Assembly: GCA_002189035.1 (NCBI GenBank)
Contig: NEEC01000002.1
Coordinates: 3,286,001 to 3,350,000, forward strand
DNA length: 64,000 nucleotides
Direction: 5' to 3'
Origin: Utricularia gibba
Lineage: Eukaryota; Streptophyta; Magnoliopsida; Lamiales; Lentibulariaceae
The notes below the pieces were generated by a model. That model was not told the origin of the DNA, made no database searches, and worked only from the letters and a program-made list of their open reading frames with translations. The position numbers and the translations under genes were made by a program. Positions 24,500-36,731 of this stretch are shown one piece after another. Each line of letters opens with the position of its first letter. The stretch's first letter is position 1.

Positions 24500-25880
24500 T
24501 AATTCCAAGTTTAGAGAAATGCTAAGGGACCTCTACGTGAACATTCCCTTCACCAATGTGATGTTATAAATGCCTATATATGCAAACTTCTTGAAGGACT
24601 TTTTGGTTAATAGAAGAAAAATCGAGAATGATATAGTAATTGAGCAGTCCAATAAGTGTAGCATCTTGAAGCATGGGCTAGTAAAAAAACATGTTGATTT
24701 AGGAATGTTTACTATGCCATGTGGGATTAGAAATCACTAGTTTTAGAACTGTAGTATGATCTTAGAGTTCATTGGTTCAATCTTATATCTTATTCTCTAA
24801 TCAAAGCATTGAATCTGGAGGCGTTTAGTACAACAAAGATTCAACTGATTTTTGTGGATAGAATAACCAAAAGCCTAGACATGATTGGGAAATATTATGT
24901 TTCTTGCAACTTTATGTGCTAGACATAGTATTAGATGTGGAGTTACTCGTGATCATTCACACCAACTATAGAGCCTTTATTGATGTTCAAGGTGGGAAAT
25001 TAACACTTTGGTTTGGCAAAGATAAATTGGAGTTTAATGTGGATCAAGTAGATAATGCTGCCACACAAGAGCATTTGAACGCAATTTTTCTTCACAAAGT
25101 TCAACAAATCATACCCTAGTCAATCAAGAGTAAGTTTTAGAGGATTCTCTAATGGGATGGCAAAACTAAAAATGGAGTTGAAGGCAAGGAGAGAAGTGTG
25201 ATTGAAGAAATTACCATCCTCATTGATGTACGAATTCCTAGAAGCTAACCACACCTATCCAGTTATTATGAACACATGGTGAAATGAGGAACGAACTCAA
25301 AGCTTGTTGGAGGTACTTAGAGCGCATAGGCAAGCCATTGGATAAGTTATGTGTACTGCATACCAAAAAAGAAACCTAGAAACTTTCGAATGATGACATT
25401 ATCTACCTTATCTTACACAATCAATGGTAATTTATGTGTTGTGCATACCAAAAAAGGAGAGACGTTAGTAGGATAAAATAAGGAGAGATTATACTCACGT
25501 ACAAAATCATAAAACAAGAAATTCGTATCGATGTTGGAAAACTAAATGAAGCAAACAAAAATGATTATTACCCATCATCCTTCATTGATTAGATTTTTTG
25601 AATAGCTTAAATAACCAAGTTTTTTATTGTTATATTGATGGTTAATCTGGCTATTTTCAAATACTCATACAGCTTAAGTATTACCACAAGGCCATGTTTA
25701 TTTCCTGTTTTGGTACTTTTGCATATAAGAGAATACAATTCAGCTTATGGAAAATATCATGAATATTTCAAAGATATATAACATCCATCTTTATGGACCA
25801 TATTGAGAAAATAATGTAAATATTCATGTATAATATATTTGTCTATAGAGTTTATTTTCATTCTTGTTTATAGAACTTAA
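24500..25880 (+). mobile_element. Ty3/gypsy retrotransposon fragment, Athila-like (protease to reverse transcriptase)
   Basis: Broken reading frames follow the order of a plant gypsy gag-pol: LRDLYVNIPFTNVML, MPIYANFLKDFL (24570), FTMPCGIRNH (24710), ATLCDLGAS-like remnant, YRAFIDVQGGKLTLWFGKD (24980, end of protease), LEVLRAHRQAIG (25310), then a degraded RT with IDGxSGYFQI (25640) and GTFAYKRIQFSL (25715; intact elements have YRRMPFGL). Stops and shifts make it a relic. No LTRs were found. Confidence 0.75.
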
Positions 25881-27606
25881 GCAAAATTTTGAAAATATAT
25901 ATTGACCAAAAGAGAAGAAAGTCAGTATTGAGTATTGAGTATCAGTGATGAAACTTGGCACAGGAGAGTTTTTATAGAAAGACAATTTTTGTACATAGAT
26001 TTTTTGATATACTTTGTACTGCGATACATAACTTCTTGCATTACACTTGTTTTATAGTAAATTCAAACTAGCCGTTGACATTCACCCATTGCAATGGACA
26101 GGTTCCTCGATTTTCAGCAGATTTATTTCTTGGGGGCTGCTAGTTTGTCTTGTTGTTGGGCCCAGTTGGATCTTGGCACCAATGTCTTTGACCCCACAAT
26201 CTCATGTCTTTTGTCTCCTTGGTAAGAGCCACATCCTGTAATTCATTCTTGTTTCACCAATTGGTAGGGTACGAGTTCTTCATTCGCGGGTGAACCTTCC
26301 TCCTAGCTCGTTGGATGGATTAGATGAAGATTAACTAAATCGTCATTTCTTATCATTTTCCATAATCAAAATCATAAAAAACCTACCACTGCTCATCACA
26401 GTTGAAGAAATACAAAGTTTCTATATCATTTCTATAAAAAATTTAGTACAACTTTTTAGATGTTACTATATTACTAACAACATTGCTTGTGAAAAATATA
26501 AATAATCTTTTTTTTTGTGAGGAGTGTTTATAAGTTTTCAGCATATTGATACTAATTCCCACATCATCATCAATTCTTCAACCACCTTTTGAATTGATGT
26601 ATGATACATGATAATATGATAAAGTTTATCTTAAGACATAGGAAGGATAAAATGATTTATGTGATTTATTATTTGAATAAAACTTTGAATGATACATAAA
26701 GGAACTACATAACCATTGAGAAATAACTCCTAGCAATTATTAGAACTCAATGAATTGGTGCTAATGATGTAAAAATAGGATATAAAATAAAAAATTAGTA
26801 AAAAATTTTAATCCTAAATAAAACTAATAGTAACAAAATAATATAATAAAAAATACAGAAAACAATAAAGTAAATATTAAACTCTAACTTACATAAAATT
26901 AAAATGTGGATACCTTAGAGAGTACTGAAAGTATGTTGACTTGAACTATGATTTTAAAACTAAAAAATGTCAACTAGTTCAAGATTATCTAGATGTATTC
27001 GAAATAACTTCTATGATTTTGAGTTTTATGTTGCTAAATATCCTAAATAATCTATACTTAAATCTATCATTTCGTAAGATAAATAAAATTAGATCTACTA
27101 GATTCTCTCGATTTCTACCAATAAAAACATATTTCACTTCTTTTGTCTATCTCCAAGATTAGGTTTTCTATAGATGTTTCATACTTTTTGCCTCCTATAA
27201 ATGTCTAACTTTTTATGGTTAGACCCTAGTCAAACTTAACATATCCACATTTCTTACTTAAGATACCACAATTATCTTAATCATTTAGAAAAAACTAAAT
27301 AACAAAATTTCATAAAATGAATGTAAAAGTCCGTGTATAATCACAGTTTAGAGAGTAAAACAAGAAATATAAAATGCTCACAATGCATAAAGAAAATAGA
27401 ATTCAATTTTATATTCTCTATCAATTATTGTTCCACGGTTGAATGTAAAACCTAGTACGGAATTAGATTCATTGTTGATAGAACTTCAAATAAAACTAGT
27501 ACGGAATTAGTTATGCATCTAATATAAATTGAAAGGGTCTTAAGTAAATAACGTCATCTATCATGCAAGCACTCTTGAAAGATCTACTAACCATGATCTA
27601 CTATTA
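25881..27606. other. Intergenic DNA, no gene seen
   Basis: AT-rich except for 26050-26330, which is of more even composition but has no recognisable coding content. A short duplication of CCTAGTACGGAATTAG occurs at about 27451 and 27498. Confidence 0.45.
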
Positions 27607-27609
27607 TAA

Positions 27610-28115
27610 GGGTGCGTTTGGTTGGTAGGTAACGCTTGAACCTGAATTTAATTTATTTGAGTTTAGATAAATGAATTTTATAGGTTTAGAGATTATTTGT
27701 ATTTGATTAATGGATTTCATTTATTTGGATTTAAGATAAAAACATGTTTGGTATGTAAGTATAAAACTAGGGATATGATTAATATATGTATGAAATTATC
27801 AATATATCCTTTAGTTAATTAAAATTAACTATCATATATTTTTTGTTTTCTATATCATTTTACAAATTCAATCAAACACCACGTAGCATAAATCACAATA
27901 CTTAGTTGAAATCATATTTTGTAACAAGCACTATTTAATAATAGATGAGTTGCTTATCTTCAAAACGAAAACTCACAATTAGTAAACCTAGCCCGACAAG
28001 TTCCCGCTAGGTGTATAGATAGCAGGTAGATATATTTTTATCCGCTTAAAACCCGCATACCAAATGTGGATAATCCACATGAAAATCCATCTAAACTATC
28101 CAATCAAATGCACCC
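27610..28115. mobile_element. Tourist/Harbinger-type MITE 1 (~506 bp)
   Basis: Left end GGGTGCGTTTGGTTGG, right end the imperfect reverse complement CCAATCAAATGCACCC. It is flanked by TAA on the left and CAA on the right, an eroded 3-bp target duplication typical of Harbinger. No coding capacity. The TIR resembles that of MITE 2 at 35.7 kb. Confidence 0.65.
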
Positions 28116-29400
28116 CAAATGTTCAACATTAATGAATCTTGCTTTAATAATTCAAAAAAAAAAAAGACAAGGAGACGTGGAGTCTTTGCACTTCTCTCCT
28201 CAAATATAGAAACTCTTTGCAAATACAAGAGAAACTAAGGAGGAACCATCTAAAAAGCAATTTCAAGACTATTTTGAATTTTCCAAGAGATGGTTAGTCT
28301 TTGCCATTCCCAAGCTCATGCCCTATTACAACCTTGAAAAGATACCTCATGATTGCATAAACTTGGTCAAGGCATATAGACAAATTGTTGATGCAAGTAT
28401 GTTGACTTCGTTGTACAAGAGAAATATAAGAATAGGGTGGAGCAATAGAAGATAGAATTTCAGCATTCTAATTAGATGATTATACATTGCATTTATCCTT
28501 GAATCCATGCAAATCAACATGTGATTGGTAGCACCTTGAGCATTGTTTGAGGGAAAGTTGATGAGCAATTTTGTGTTAATTTAAAATATGATTTTTGATA
28601 ACGAATGATTTTTGCCTATTTTACATAAAAATTACTTATTACTTTTTATGAATATTGTATATGGTACACTAATTTCATCTTTTCAAAAATAAATTTTATT
28701 TTCTGTAATGTTGTGGTATTTTGAGAATTTGGAAAGCAATAGATGCCCAACAAAATGACGACTTGAAGATGCACAACCTTAGAAGAAGCCCAAAAGACAT
28801 TTTGAATATGAAGATCTGATGGGATATGAAGATTCAAGAAATATGGAAATATTTCAAAGGTGCATAAAGATATGGAGATTTATGTATGCTCACAAGATTT
28901 GAAGACAGATTTAATCCATATCTTATAAAAGCCCATAAACTCATGTTCTAAGCATCTTGTTTTGTGGCATCTTTACGTTTTTATACCTTTGAATTGAATA
29001 TGTGTACGTAAGCAATCTATAGTTAAGGATCTTGTGCTTACATATACATGAGATGCAGAATCTTGCAGTTATTTTCCTTGTTTTTAATTCAAAACCTTTA
29101 TCTTTTCTTCAAGTGCTAGATTTATCATGTTTTTAGTTTGTTTGCTAATCCAGATTTAACACCACTGTTTGAATTTTTTCCTTATCCGTAACTTCCTTAT
29201 TTTCTTTCTTTATCCAAAATAAACAATTTTATGACTTCAATTCTTTCTACACATTTGTAGAACTCCAGTCATGCTTAATTGCTTTAAACTCTATTTCATG
29301 TTATTTATACACTATTATAAACAATTTCTTCTTTTTCAATATAGCATGGATTTTACATTTTGGTAATCTCATTTCACGAAGACTAACTCATTCCATTTCT
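28116..29400. other. Intergenic DNA, possible solo LTR
   Basis: No gene. The stretch 28800-29000, with a TATAAAAGCCC-like box and a pyrimidine-rich tail, is similar in composition to a retrotransposon LTR, but no boundaries or target duplication were seen. Confidence 0.3.
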
Positions 29401-30416
29401 TATTTTTGTTTTTTCTGAAACTTCAGTTTAAGACGATGTTGTTTGAAAAATGACATGACAAAGTCATCCCCACCCAACGTTGGAAATGGAGCATTACCAT
29501 GACCCTATCTACTATCCACTGCCATCCTACTGAAATCAAAGGCCACGGCGTGTGGAGAGGGATAAGCCCAATTCAAAGGAGATCATGAGACAGCAACGTT
29601 TGCGGTTTTGGCCAAGATCTACCGCATCTCCCCCTCGGTCAGGGCAGGGGCAACAGTTCTGAGGATAAGGCAAGGAGGCCGGGTGGGATATTTTCAAAAT
29701 ATCTGTTGAAAAGATACCTTAAAATAAAAGCGAAAACCCGGCCGGTCGCTTGTCCTTTTGAGTCCACTGCAGGCCGGATGCTATTTTAATCCAAATGCCG
29801 ATGTCCGCTTCAGAAAAAGGATATTAGAATGCTATTTTAATATGAGAATCTTGATGCTCATCGCAACCCCTTGAACGCCAAACCGCAAACGTTTCATGCC
29901 TTGCAGCCACACGATCTTCGCAACACTCCAACCCTTTGTTTTTTATTTTAACCTTTTAAAAAATAATAAAGAAATGCAAGTTGCAACTTGCAACACCTAC
30001 CAGCCAATAAAGAGGACTCCAAGTCATTCCTGAAATCCCCCCGGCCAATGGGATACCGCCGCATCAGCGGATAAGGGAGCGCTTTTTTCTGGATGCCTGT
30101 GGGGGAAGGGAAATCCATGCAACCTCGTTTTGGATTGGGTTACCATTTTACCCTGGAGTGAAAAAGAGAATTGTTGTTGGTCTGGGGTATATTGGGTAAA
30201 TTCTTCGTGATGGCTGTGGGTCCTTGACGAAGAGAAGACGCTGTCTCCTACTCCTTTCACCAGATCCATCGCCATCGTTTTCCATTCATTTTAAATTCGG
30301 GAACATGAAGGATAAAAATGGGTGATCGAACAACTCTGTTCCTCCCTCAAATTCCTATTCTCTTCTGGGGGCGCTTGCTCTCCGCATTTCCCCATGTCCC
30401 AGAGCTTCAAATTGCG

Positions 30417-30448
<32 letters not shown>

Positions 30449-30578
30449 TCTGTTGTCTTCTTTTGTCTGGGTTTTGTGAGTAACTGATGTGATTGTCTGT
30501 GGTGGGTTTTGAAAGGGTTCTTGCAGCAGGCAGGGTTCTGAAAGAGCTCATTTGGGTGGGAGTTTTGAAGATTTGGCA
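29401..30578 (+). promoter_or_regulatory. Upstream region and 5' leader of the CIA2-like gene
   Basis: GC-richer unique DNA begins near 29460. A (CT)n/TGTCTCT tract at 30417-30450 lies in the presumed 5' UTR, a common feature of plant leaders. No uORF was assigned. Confidence 0.4.
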
Positions 30579-31930
30579 ATGTCTTCTTTGTTGAGTAGTG
30601 GGGGAGGAAGAGCATACAGCTTAGAATCATTAGGACTTGAGATGATCAAATCCCCATCTACTTCTTGGCTTTCGAGTTCCTCTTCTCCATCTTCAACTGT
30701 CTCTGAATCCACCAATTCCCCTCTTACAATCTACACCAGAAAACCTCGTACTCCCCGGAAGCGCCCCAATCAGACATACAGCGAGGCGGCGGCGCTTCTT
30801 TCCACGGCGTACCCCAAAATTTTCCAAACCAGGCACCTCATAAAATCCACCAGCAGCAAAAGCAGCAGTACTGTTCTATTCGAGCCGGGAGATCCGCTTA
30901 TCTCTTTGCTCCACTCCCCATTTCTGGAAGCTTCCCATTTCTCTCGAGACCCGAAAGGGTTCAGTTCTTTGGAAAAACCGTGTTTTAGCCCCGGAGAAAT
31001 CAATTCCTGGGGAGATTCCTCTGAAGTATGCGATGAAAATAGGGAGGATTTCGATGCAGAGTCGATTCTGCACGAGGGAATTGGTGAAGGAATCGATAGC
31101 GTCATGGGGAATGCAACTCTAGAAAGTGAGCCTACGACTACCAATCGCACGCAGCAGATCAACAACTTCTGCTACGGCTACCCCATTGGCCTCGGATTCG
31201 AATGCGGATACGGGGTGAGGAGCGGCGTCAGAGCAATTAGAAACGTCGACGCCGCGGATTGGGTCAGTTACCCCTGCATAAGCTTCGTCGACGTCACTCC
31301 CAAAACCAGTAAACCAGCTTCTGAGAAGAAAAAGAAGAAGAAGAAGAAGACGGCTGAAGTGAAGAGCATCCCGGATGCAAAAACCTCGAACTGCAAAGGG
31401 GAAAGGGAAATCTGGTTCCCAAGGCGCCGGTTTCTGAGTATCCTCCGCCTCAGCCGGAAGTGGGGTTGTCTCTACAACTAAATTACGACGCCGTTCTGAG
31501 GGAGTGGTCCGATAAAGGCTCCCCGTTCCCCAGGGATGCCCCGGGTGCTGAACCCGCCGGAAATGATGTACACGTACGTATCTATCTCTGCACCCCACAT
31601 GTTTAACCAGCCCCTTTTCCGGTACGCTATTAAAAAAAAAAAAAGCAATCTGAAACGCCTGCCTTCGTTTGTGCAGGCAAGGTTAGCGCAAATAGACCTG
31701 TTCTCTGAAAACAGTGGGATGCGGGAGGCAAGCGTCCAACGATACAAGGAAAAACGTAGGACACGCCTCTTCTCCAAAAAAATTAGGTATCAAGTTCGGA
31801 AGGTGAATGCAGATCGACGACCCAGAATCAAGGTAATTATTACTAATTTTGGGCTCCCCAGCTCCCGTCGACATCTAACTCGTTTTTACAGGGACGATTT
31901 GTCAGGACGCCCAATTCACCTGACGAGTGA
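30579..31930 (+). CDS. CIA2: CIA2-like CCT-domain transcription regulator, with an apparent one-base loss
   Basis: Nuclear CCT-motif protein; in Arabidopsis CIA2 and its paralogue CIL raise expression of chloroplast import and plastid ribosome genes. Exons: 30579-31573, 31677-31832, 31892-31930. Residues 1-18 read [18 protein letters not shown]; then the family block [30 protein letters not shown], an acidic [20 protein letters not shown], a Lys run from an AAG repeat, [26 protein letters not shown], and the CCT domain [38 protein letters not shown]. Exon 1 changes frame between about 31390 and 31440 (the original frame stops at 31481); one extra base, most simply in the G4 run near 31398, restores about 396 aa. 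It could be a sequencing error or a real lesion. Confidence 0.85.
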
Positions 31931-33119
31931 AGCACCAAGAAGAGATTCCTCCTGGCCCTGCACCGAAGGGATGGGCCAATTGTTTTTGAGGAAAATAAAA
32001 GAGCCAGATTTTTTAGCTGTTCAACAAGGCTCGGCTTTTCATTGGAGTTATAATTTCTTTGACATTTGGATTTTTAAATTAATTCACATAGAATTCTAGA
32101 TGGGTTTGTTCTAAACATTTTTTTTTTTTTTTTATCTTCACTCTCATTTCACAGAATTTTACAAGGCAATCTTACTACAATTAATCTCGCCTTCAAATAT
32201 TACTTTAGACCTATGATTAGATGAAAGTAACTCATATAATAAAGAAACTTGTCCGTATAACTTTTGGTATATATGATACTTTATACATTTTATAATTATT
32301 TATTTTGAAAATAATTATATTTATTTTGGACCAAGGCATATTTCAATAATAGCAAGAGAGTTGTGATTATAGAATAATAGATGACTGAGCAAGGTAAGAA
32401 CAATTTGAAATGTATATTTCACTTTCAAAATTGATATTAAGTTGTTTTTGTTTGCTATATATTTTATTTTAAACATGTTTGATACAAGATTTTTATGCAA
32501 TTTTGTTATCAATTACTCAACTAACTTCAAATATTAATAAATATAATAATTTATAAATATATATGTTCTTGAATACTTAAAAAAAATTCTGAAGATTAAA
32601 TAAAACTCCTGAAGCACGTTCATGTGTGTTTGGAAAGCTCTTGAGCACTTGACTGCACATCGAATGCTCATGAAAGTAGAGAAAATTGCATAGTGCCCAA
32701 TAGACTTCAGAGTCTGGTTTGTGAGTACCCATAAAAGTACTTCAATTCCTAAAGGCCTAATTAAAGAGGTAAAATTTCAATTGGGAAACCTTCTCAAAGT
32801 GAATATTCATTATGATGTGTCAACCTATAGAGACAATCACCAATATACACAGTACCAATTCAACTCTCCTAGCGTATCGATTAGTTGTACTCAACTTCTC
32901 CCTTAACACTCAAACTTTTCACCCAAAACTACTACACAAAGCATCCTATTAGACAAAACTTTTATATACTCTAGTTATATAAGAATTAGTGGTAATCCTT
33001 TAGGACGTGAGTATCTACTATAGACAATGACTATTGAGCACTTGCACCACCCATATATCACTCACTACTTCTGATCTGCATAAGGTAATTACACGTGTTG
33101 TGTCTTCAATTACTCCCAT
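31931..33119. other. 3' flank of the CIA2-like gene and intergenic DNA
   Basis: A T-rich run at 32119-32133 may mark the 3' end region. From 32600 the composition changes; on the minus strand this may be the LTR side of the copia remnant next to it. No gene seen. Confidence 0.4.
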
Positions 33120-33860
33120 AGGTTGGTTGCATGTACTACATCAGTAGAGTAGGATGACTTCGTGAGTTCCTTACGAATATTTGTCACAGTAAGGAGGGTA
33201 AGATCTTGGTCACCAGATCAGCTCTGATCATCTATGTGCTAAATTTCAACAAATCTAGTTTTCCTTGCTTCAATACCTCCATGATCCAATCACACCTCAC
33301 ATCCATAGGTTTGGATCTGGATTGGACATTCTTGTTGAAGGCAATAATACTTTGGTTGCCGCACAGAATTTGCTTCTTTATAATCTCTCAAGACGAAGCT
33401 CCCTTGGGAGACTGTTAAACCACAATGCTTCCTTACCAACCTATGTCAAAGCTATGTATTCTACAAAGAGGATATTTATTTGACCCAGCCTCTTCTAACA
33501 TAATGATAACTTCAATAGTGGATCTTCTGATATGTATATGGCTAGCCAAATCACAATCTACATTGATATATGATTCGCAAGGAGATGTTCCATAGCACAT
33601 ACTAAGCTTAGTCCTTGCCAATGAAGAGAGTAGAAGTTGTTGGATGAGACTGAGATGCTCAAGACTTCTTGAGTGGTGTTGATTGATTCCAAATGGTCTA
33701 ATATAGTCCAGACAATGGATTTTGGCTAGTATACTGCTAGGTACCTTACTATAGTTCTCAGTCCTCTCTAAGAGGAGTGCTAATGCACAAACCACTAAGT
33801 TATTTGGCCTCGATCACTCCAATCAAAGATGACATTAGCTTAACTTAACCCTCATAGATG
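33120..33860 (-). mobile_element. Ty1/copia RNase H remnant
   Basis: Read on the minus strand, broken frames match the end of a copia polyprotein: DCDLASHIHIRRST (intact elements: DADxAGDxDxRKST), KEALWFNSLPREL, a CGNQSIIAF block (intact: CDNQSAIHLA), SKPMDVRCDWIMEVLKQGKL, and RADLVTKILP. The order and spacing are right for RNase H. It is not functional. Confidence 0.7.
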
Positions 33861-35725
33861 AGCTCCAACCCTTGATGTTTTTCATCCTTCACCTTTCAAG
33901 AATCTTTACCACAATGGTTATGATGTAAGATGGTGCGACGAAGTTAGTAGAGGAGCTAGGGACAATAAATAACTCTTAAGCTTACTTTCGGCTATTTTGT
34001 TAATATATATATGTTAGATAAAAAACAATTATCAAAATATCTGTTATTTTTTTTATCATTACTTAAATACCTATACTTTCTTATTTTTTTGTTAAAACAC
34101 TTATGTTATTATTAATTTTCTTATAAAACACAGTCATTATTAAAAATACCTTTAGTTTTTTAAAAAAATTTGAATGATATATATTGAAATATCAATAATA
34201 CTTATGGTTATAAATCAAAGTGAGTGATTTAATAATTACTTATGATTTAATAATTTTTTTGAAAAATATATCACATGAATTATATTAGATTTGTTTATAA
34301 CTAGATCATTTATTGATAACTATAAAAAATGACACCGTAGACATAAGTGACGTCCATGTCTTAATAATTTTTTAATATTAATCTAGTTAGTTATTAGGTT
34401 TGATAATATTTTGATTTATTTGAATATTTTGAGTTAAAATTCTATTTCAACACTAACTTTTATTTTTTAAAATATATAAATTTTTAATAATATGAATTTG
34501 TACTCTATTGATATTCAATCAACACAAATATTATTATTTGTATTAAAATTTATATTAATATTTTTACTCTATTTTCTACACTAACTCTATATTGATAAAT
34601 CTTTATTATTCATCCAAATTTATGGTTTGTATTACAATATTTGTTTTCTATTTTTTGGTTATTATTATTTTTTAATTAAAAGTACTCCATCAAAATAATT
34701 TTTTGATTAATATTAACTTTGAAGTAAATTACTTTATTTTAATATATAATAGTATGCATGTCAATAAAAATGAAAATTGGTATTAAAAATAATTTCAAAA
34801 TCATAGTTATTTTCATAAGAAAAAAAAATAAATTACAGATATTTTGATAAAGTGAAAAAAAACAACAGGTATTTTGAAAATAAAAATTTCTAACACCATT
34901 AATATACTAAATTTCTGGGTTACTTCTACTATAGAATTGGCAATCTCTATGCAAAAGGAGCTTGTGATTCCTTTGCTCGAGAAGCCTATATCCCCTTTAG
35001 ATAAAACCAATATGGCTAAGAATTATTGAATTAGGATATTTTAAAGTAGTAGTAATCCAGCATGCCCCATGACACATGGATATTTTAAAATTAAATAATT
35101 ATATATATTAAAAATTATTATATAATGTACAAAATATTATAAAGAATTAAAAATGAGTTACAATCTCAAATTCTTTGTTTTTCTAAATTTCTTTCCCACA
35201 TTTACTGTCAAGAAATTAATATTGCATAAGTTTTAGACCATAAAGATAATTGAAAATCATGTATTTTCTAATTACATTTTCTGAAGCTTATAACTTTAAT
35301 ATTAATACTAAAAATATTTTCTAAAACCACAAATGTTAGATAAATAATTGAAATTTGCTTGATAATATTGATTAACATTATAGATTATATATTGGTCATT
35401 TTTACTATTTTGAAATATTGAATTTTGACACAATATTAATATCACAATCCAATAAAATACAATATATTGTAATACAATCAAACATCCATTTAGTTGTGTT
35501 TATATGTTAAATTAATCGAAGAAATGAATTTGCCCATGTTGTAAATTCTATTTAAATGAAAATAATCAATTTTAATTGAAATGAATTCAATTCGAATATA
35601 ATTCACTTGAGGATCCTAATGCATCCATAACCTATACAAGAATAGTTAATATCATGATAATTTCTTACATCTATCGACTAAGCGACCCTAAATTTCGAGT
35701 TAATTTAATTCTTACAAATTCACGC
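33861..35725. other. AT-rich intergenic DNA
   Basis: Stops in every frame; no gene, RNA or clear repeat recognised. Confidence 0.55.
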
Positions 35726-36065
35726 TAAGGGCGCGTTTGGTTGCTGGTTTAGGTGGGTTGGGTGTGGGTTTAGACATAAACCCAATTTGGTTCGTGGGTT
35801 TCAGGTGTGTAAAAATAAACCCACCTTTTCAGCATAAACAAGGCGGGAACCATGGAGGTGGGTTTAGCTAAACCCAGGGGGATCGGTTTAGCTAAACCCA
35901 GCTCGGCGCTTTCATTTTTGCCCTCACGTAAACCATTTTGAACGTAGATTTATCAGAAACCAGGTGCACAGATCTATTTACCAATTTTTTTGAAAGTTAA
36001 AATTCCTACATATATGTATTATATTTATTCAGATCTGTAACATATTTGTTTAGATCTGTTCAAAT

Positions 36066-36190
36066 ATGTTGAAGAAGAAGAAGAAGAAGAAGAAAAGGAA
36101 TAAGAAGAAGAAAAAGAAGAAGAAGAAGAGAAATAAGAAGAAGAGAAAGAATAAGAAGAAGAAGAAAATAAAGAATAAAAAGATGAAAAA
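36066..36190 (+). repeat. (GAA)n-type microsatellite inside MITE 2
   Basis: About 120 bp of AAGAAG units with A-rich interruptions. It produces a spurious Lys-rich open frame on the plus strand and a Leu-rich one on the minus. Confidence 0.9.
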
Positions 36191-36258
36191 CAAAGAAAAA
36201 TATAAAGATGAAAATAATAACAGCATGTTTAATATTTTGGGTTTTCATTTTTTGTGTG

Positions 36259-36378
36259 AATGTGAATTTTCGTTTTGAAGACGAGCACTGCGTCTATTAT
36301 TATCTGATACTTGCTGTAAATGTGAATTTTCGTTTTGAAGACAAGCACCGTGTCTATTATTACTCAGTGCTTGTTATA
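36259..36378. repeat. 60-bp tandem duplication inside MITE 2
   Basis: TGTGAATTTTCGTTTTGAAG occurs at 36261 and again at 36321; the whole 60-bp unit is repeated with a few substitutions. Confidence 0.85.
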
Positions 36379-36731
36379 AAATAAAATTTCAACTAAGCAC
36401 CGTAATTTATGCTAAGGTATATTGGTAATTTCATATGAAAATCATTATAAACCCAATTTTAAACCCACGTACCAAACGTGTATTCATACTAAATCCAAAT
36501 TATCTAAACACATCAACCAAACACGGATTTAACTCTTTAAACCCATGAAATCGAGTTATCTAAACCCAAATAAACTAAACCTGAGTTTAAACCGAACCCA
36601 TCAAACAAAATCGGGTAATACAGTCTGCTATTCAAAATTTAACACCAATAATTGAAAATGGTTTCTGTTCCAGTAATTCATCTGCGAGACCAGATCCAAT
36701 CCATCCAGATCTGTCCCGAGTCGACACAGAA

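Larger units (their letters stand above)
35729..36615. mobile_element. Harbinger-type MITE 2 (~887 bp) next to OSTC
   Basis: Left end GGGCGCGTTTGGTTGCTGG, right end ATCAAACAAAATCGGG with a degenerate inverted match that continues inward (GGTTTAGGTGGGTT against AACCCATGAAATC-like segments, and TTTGGTTCGTGGGTTT against AAACCCACGTACCAAA). A TAA stands on both sides (35726-35728 and 36616-36618), the 3-bp target duplication of Harbinger elements. It holds a GAA microsatellite and a 60-bp duplication. Confidence 0.7.

Noticed and set aside
26047-26241. Possible organelle DNA insertion
   Set aside because: Composition differs from the surroundings, but I could not match any plastid or mitochondrial gene from memory.
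30770-31598. Minus-strand open frames of 131 and 159 codons
   Set aside because: Antisense shadows of the CIA2-like exon 1.
36060-36278. Lys-rich and Leu-rich small open frames
   Set aside because: Both are translations of the GAA microsatellite in MITE 2.
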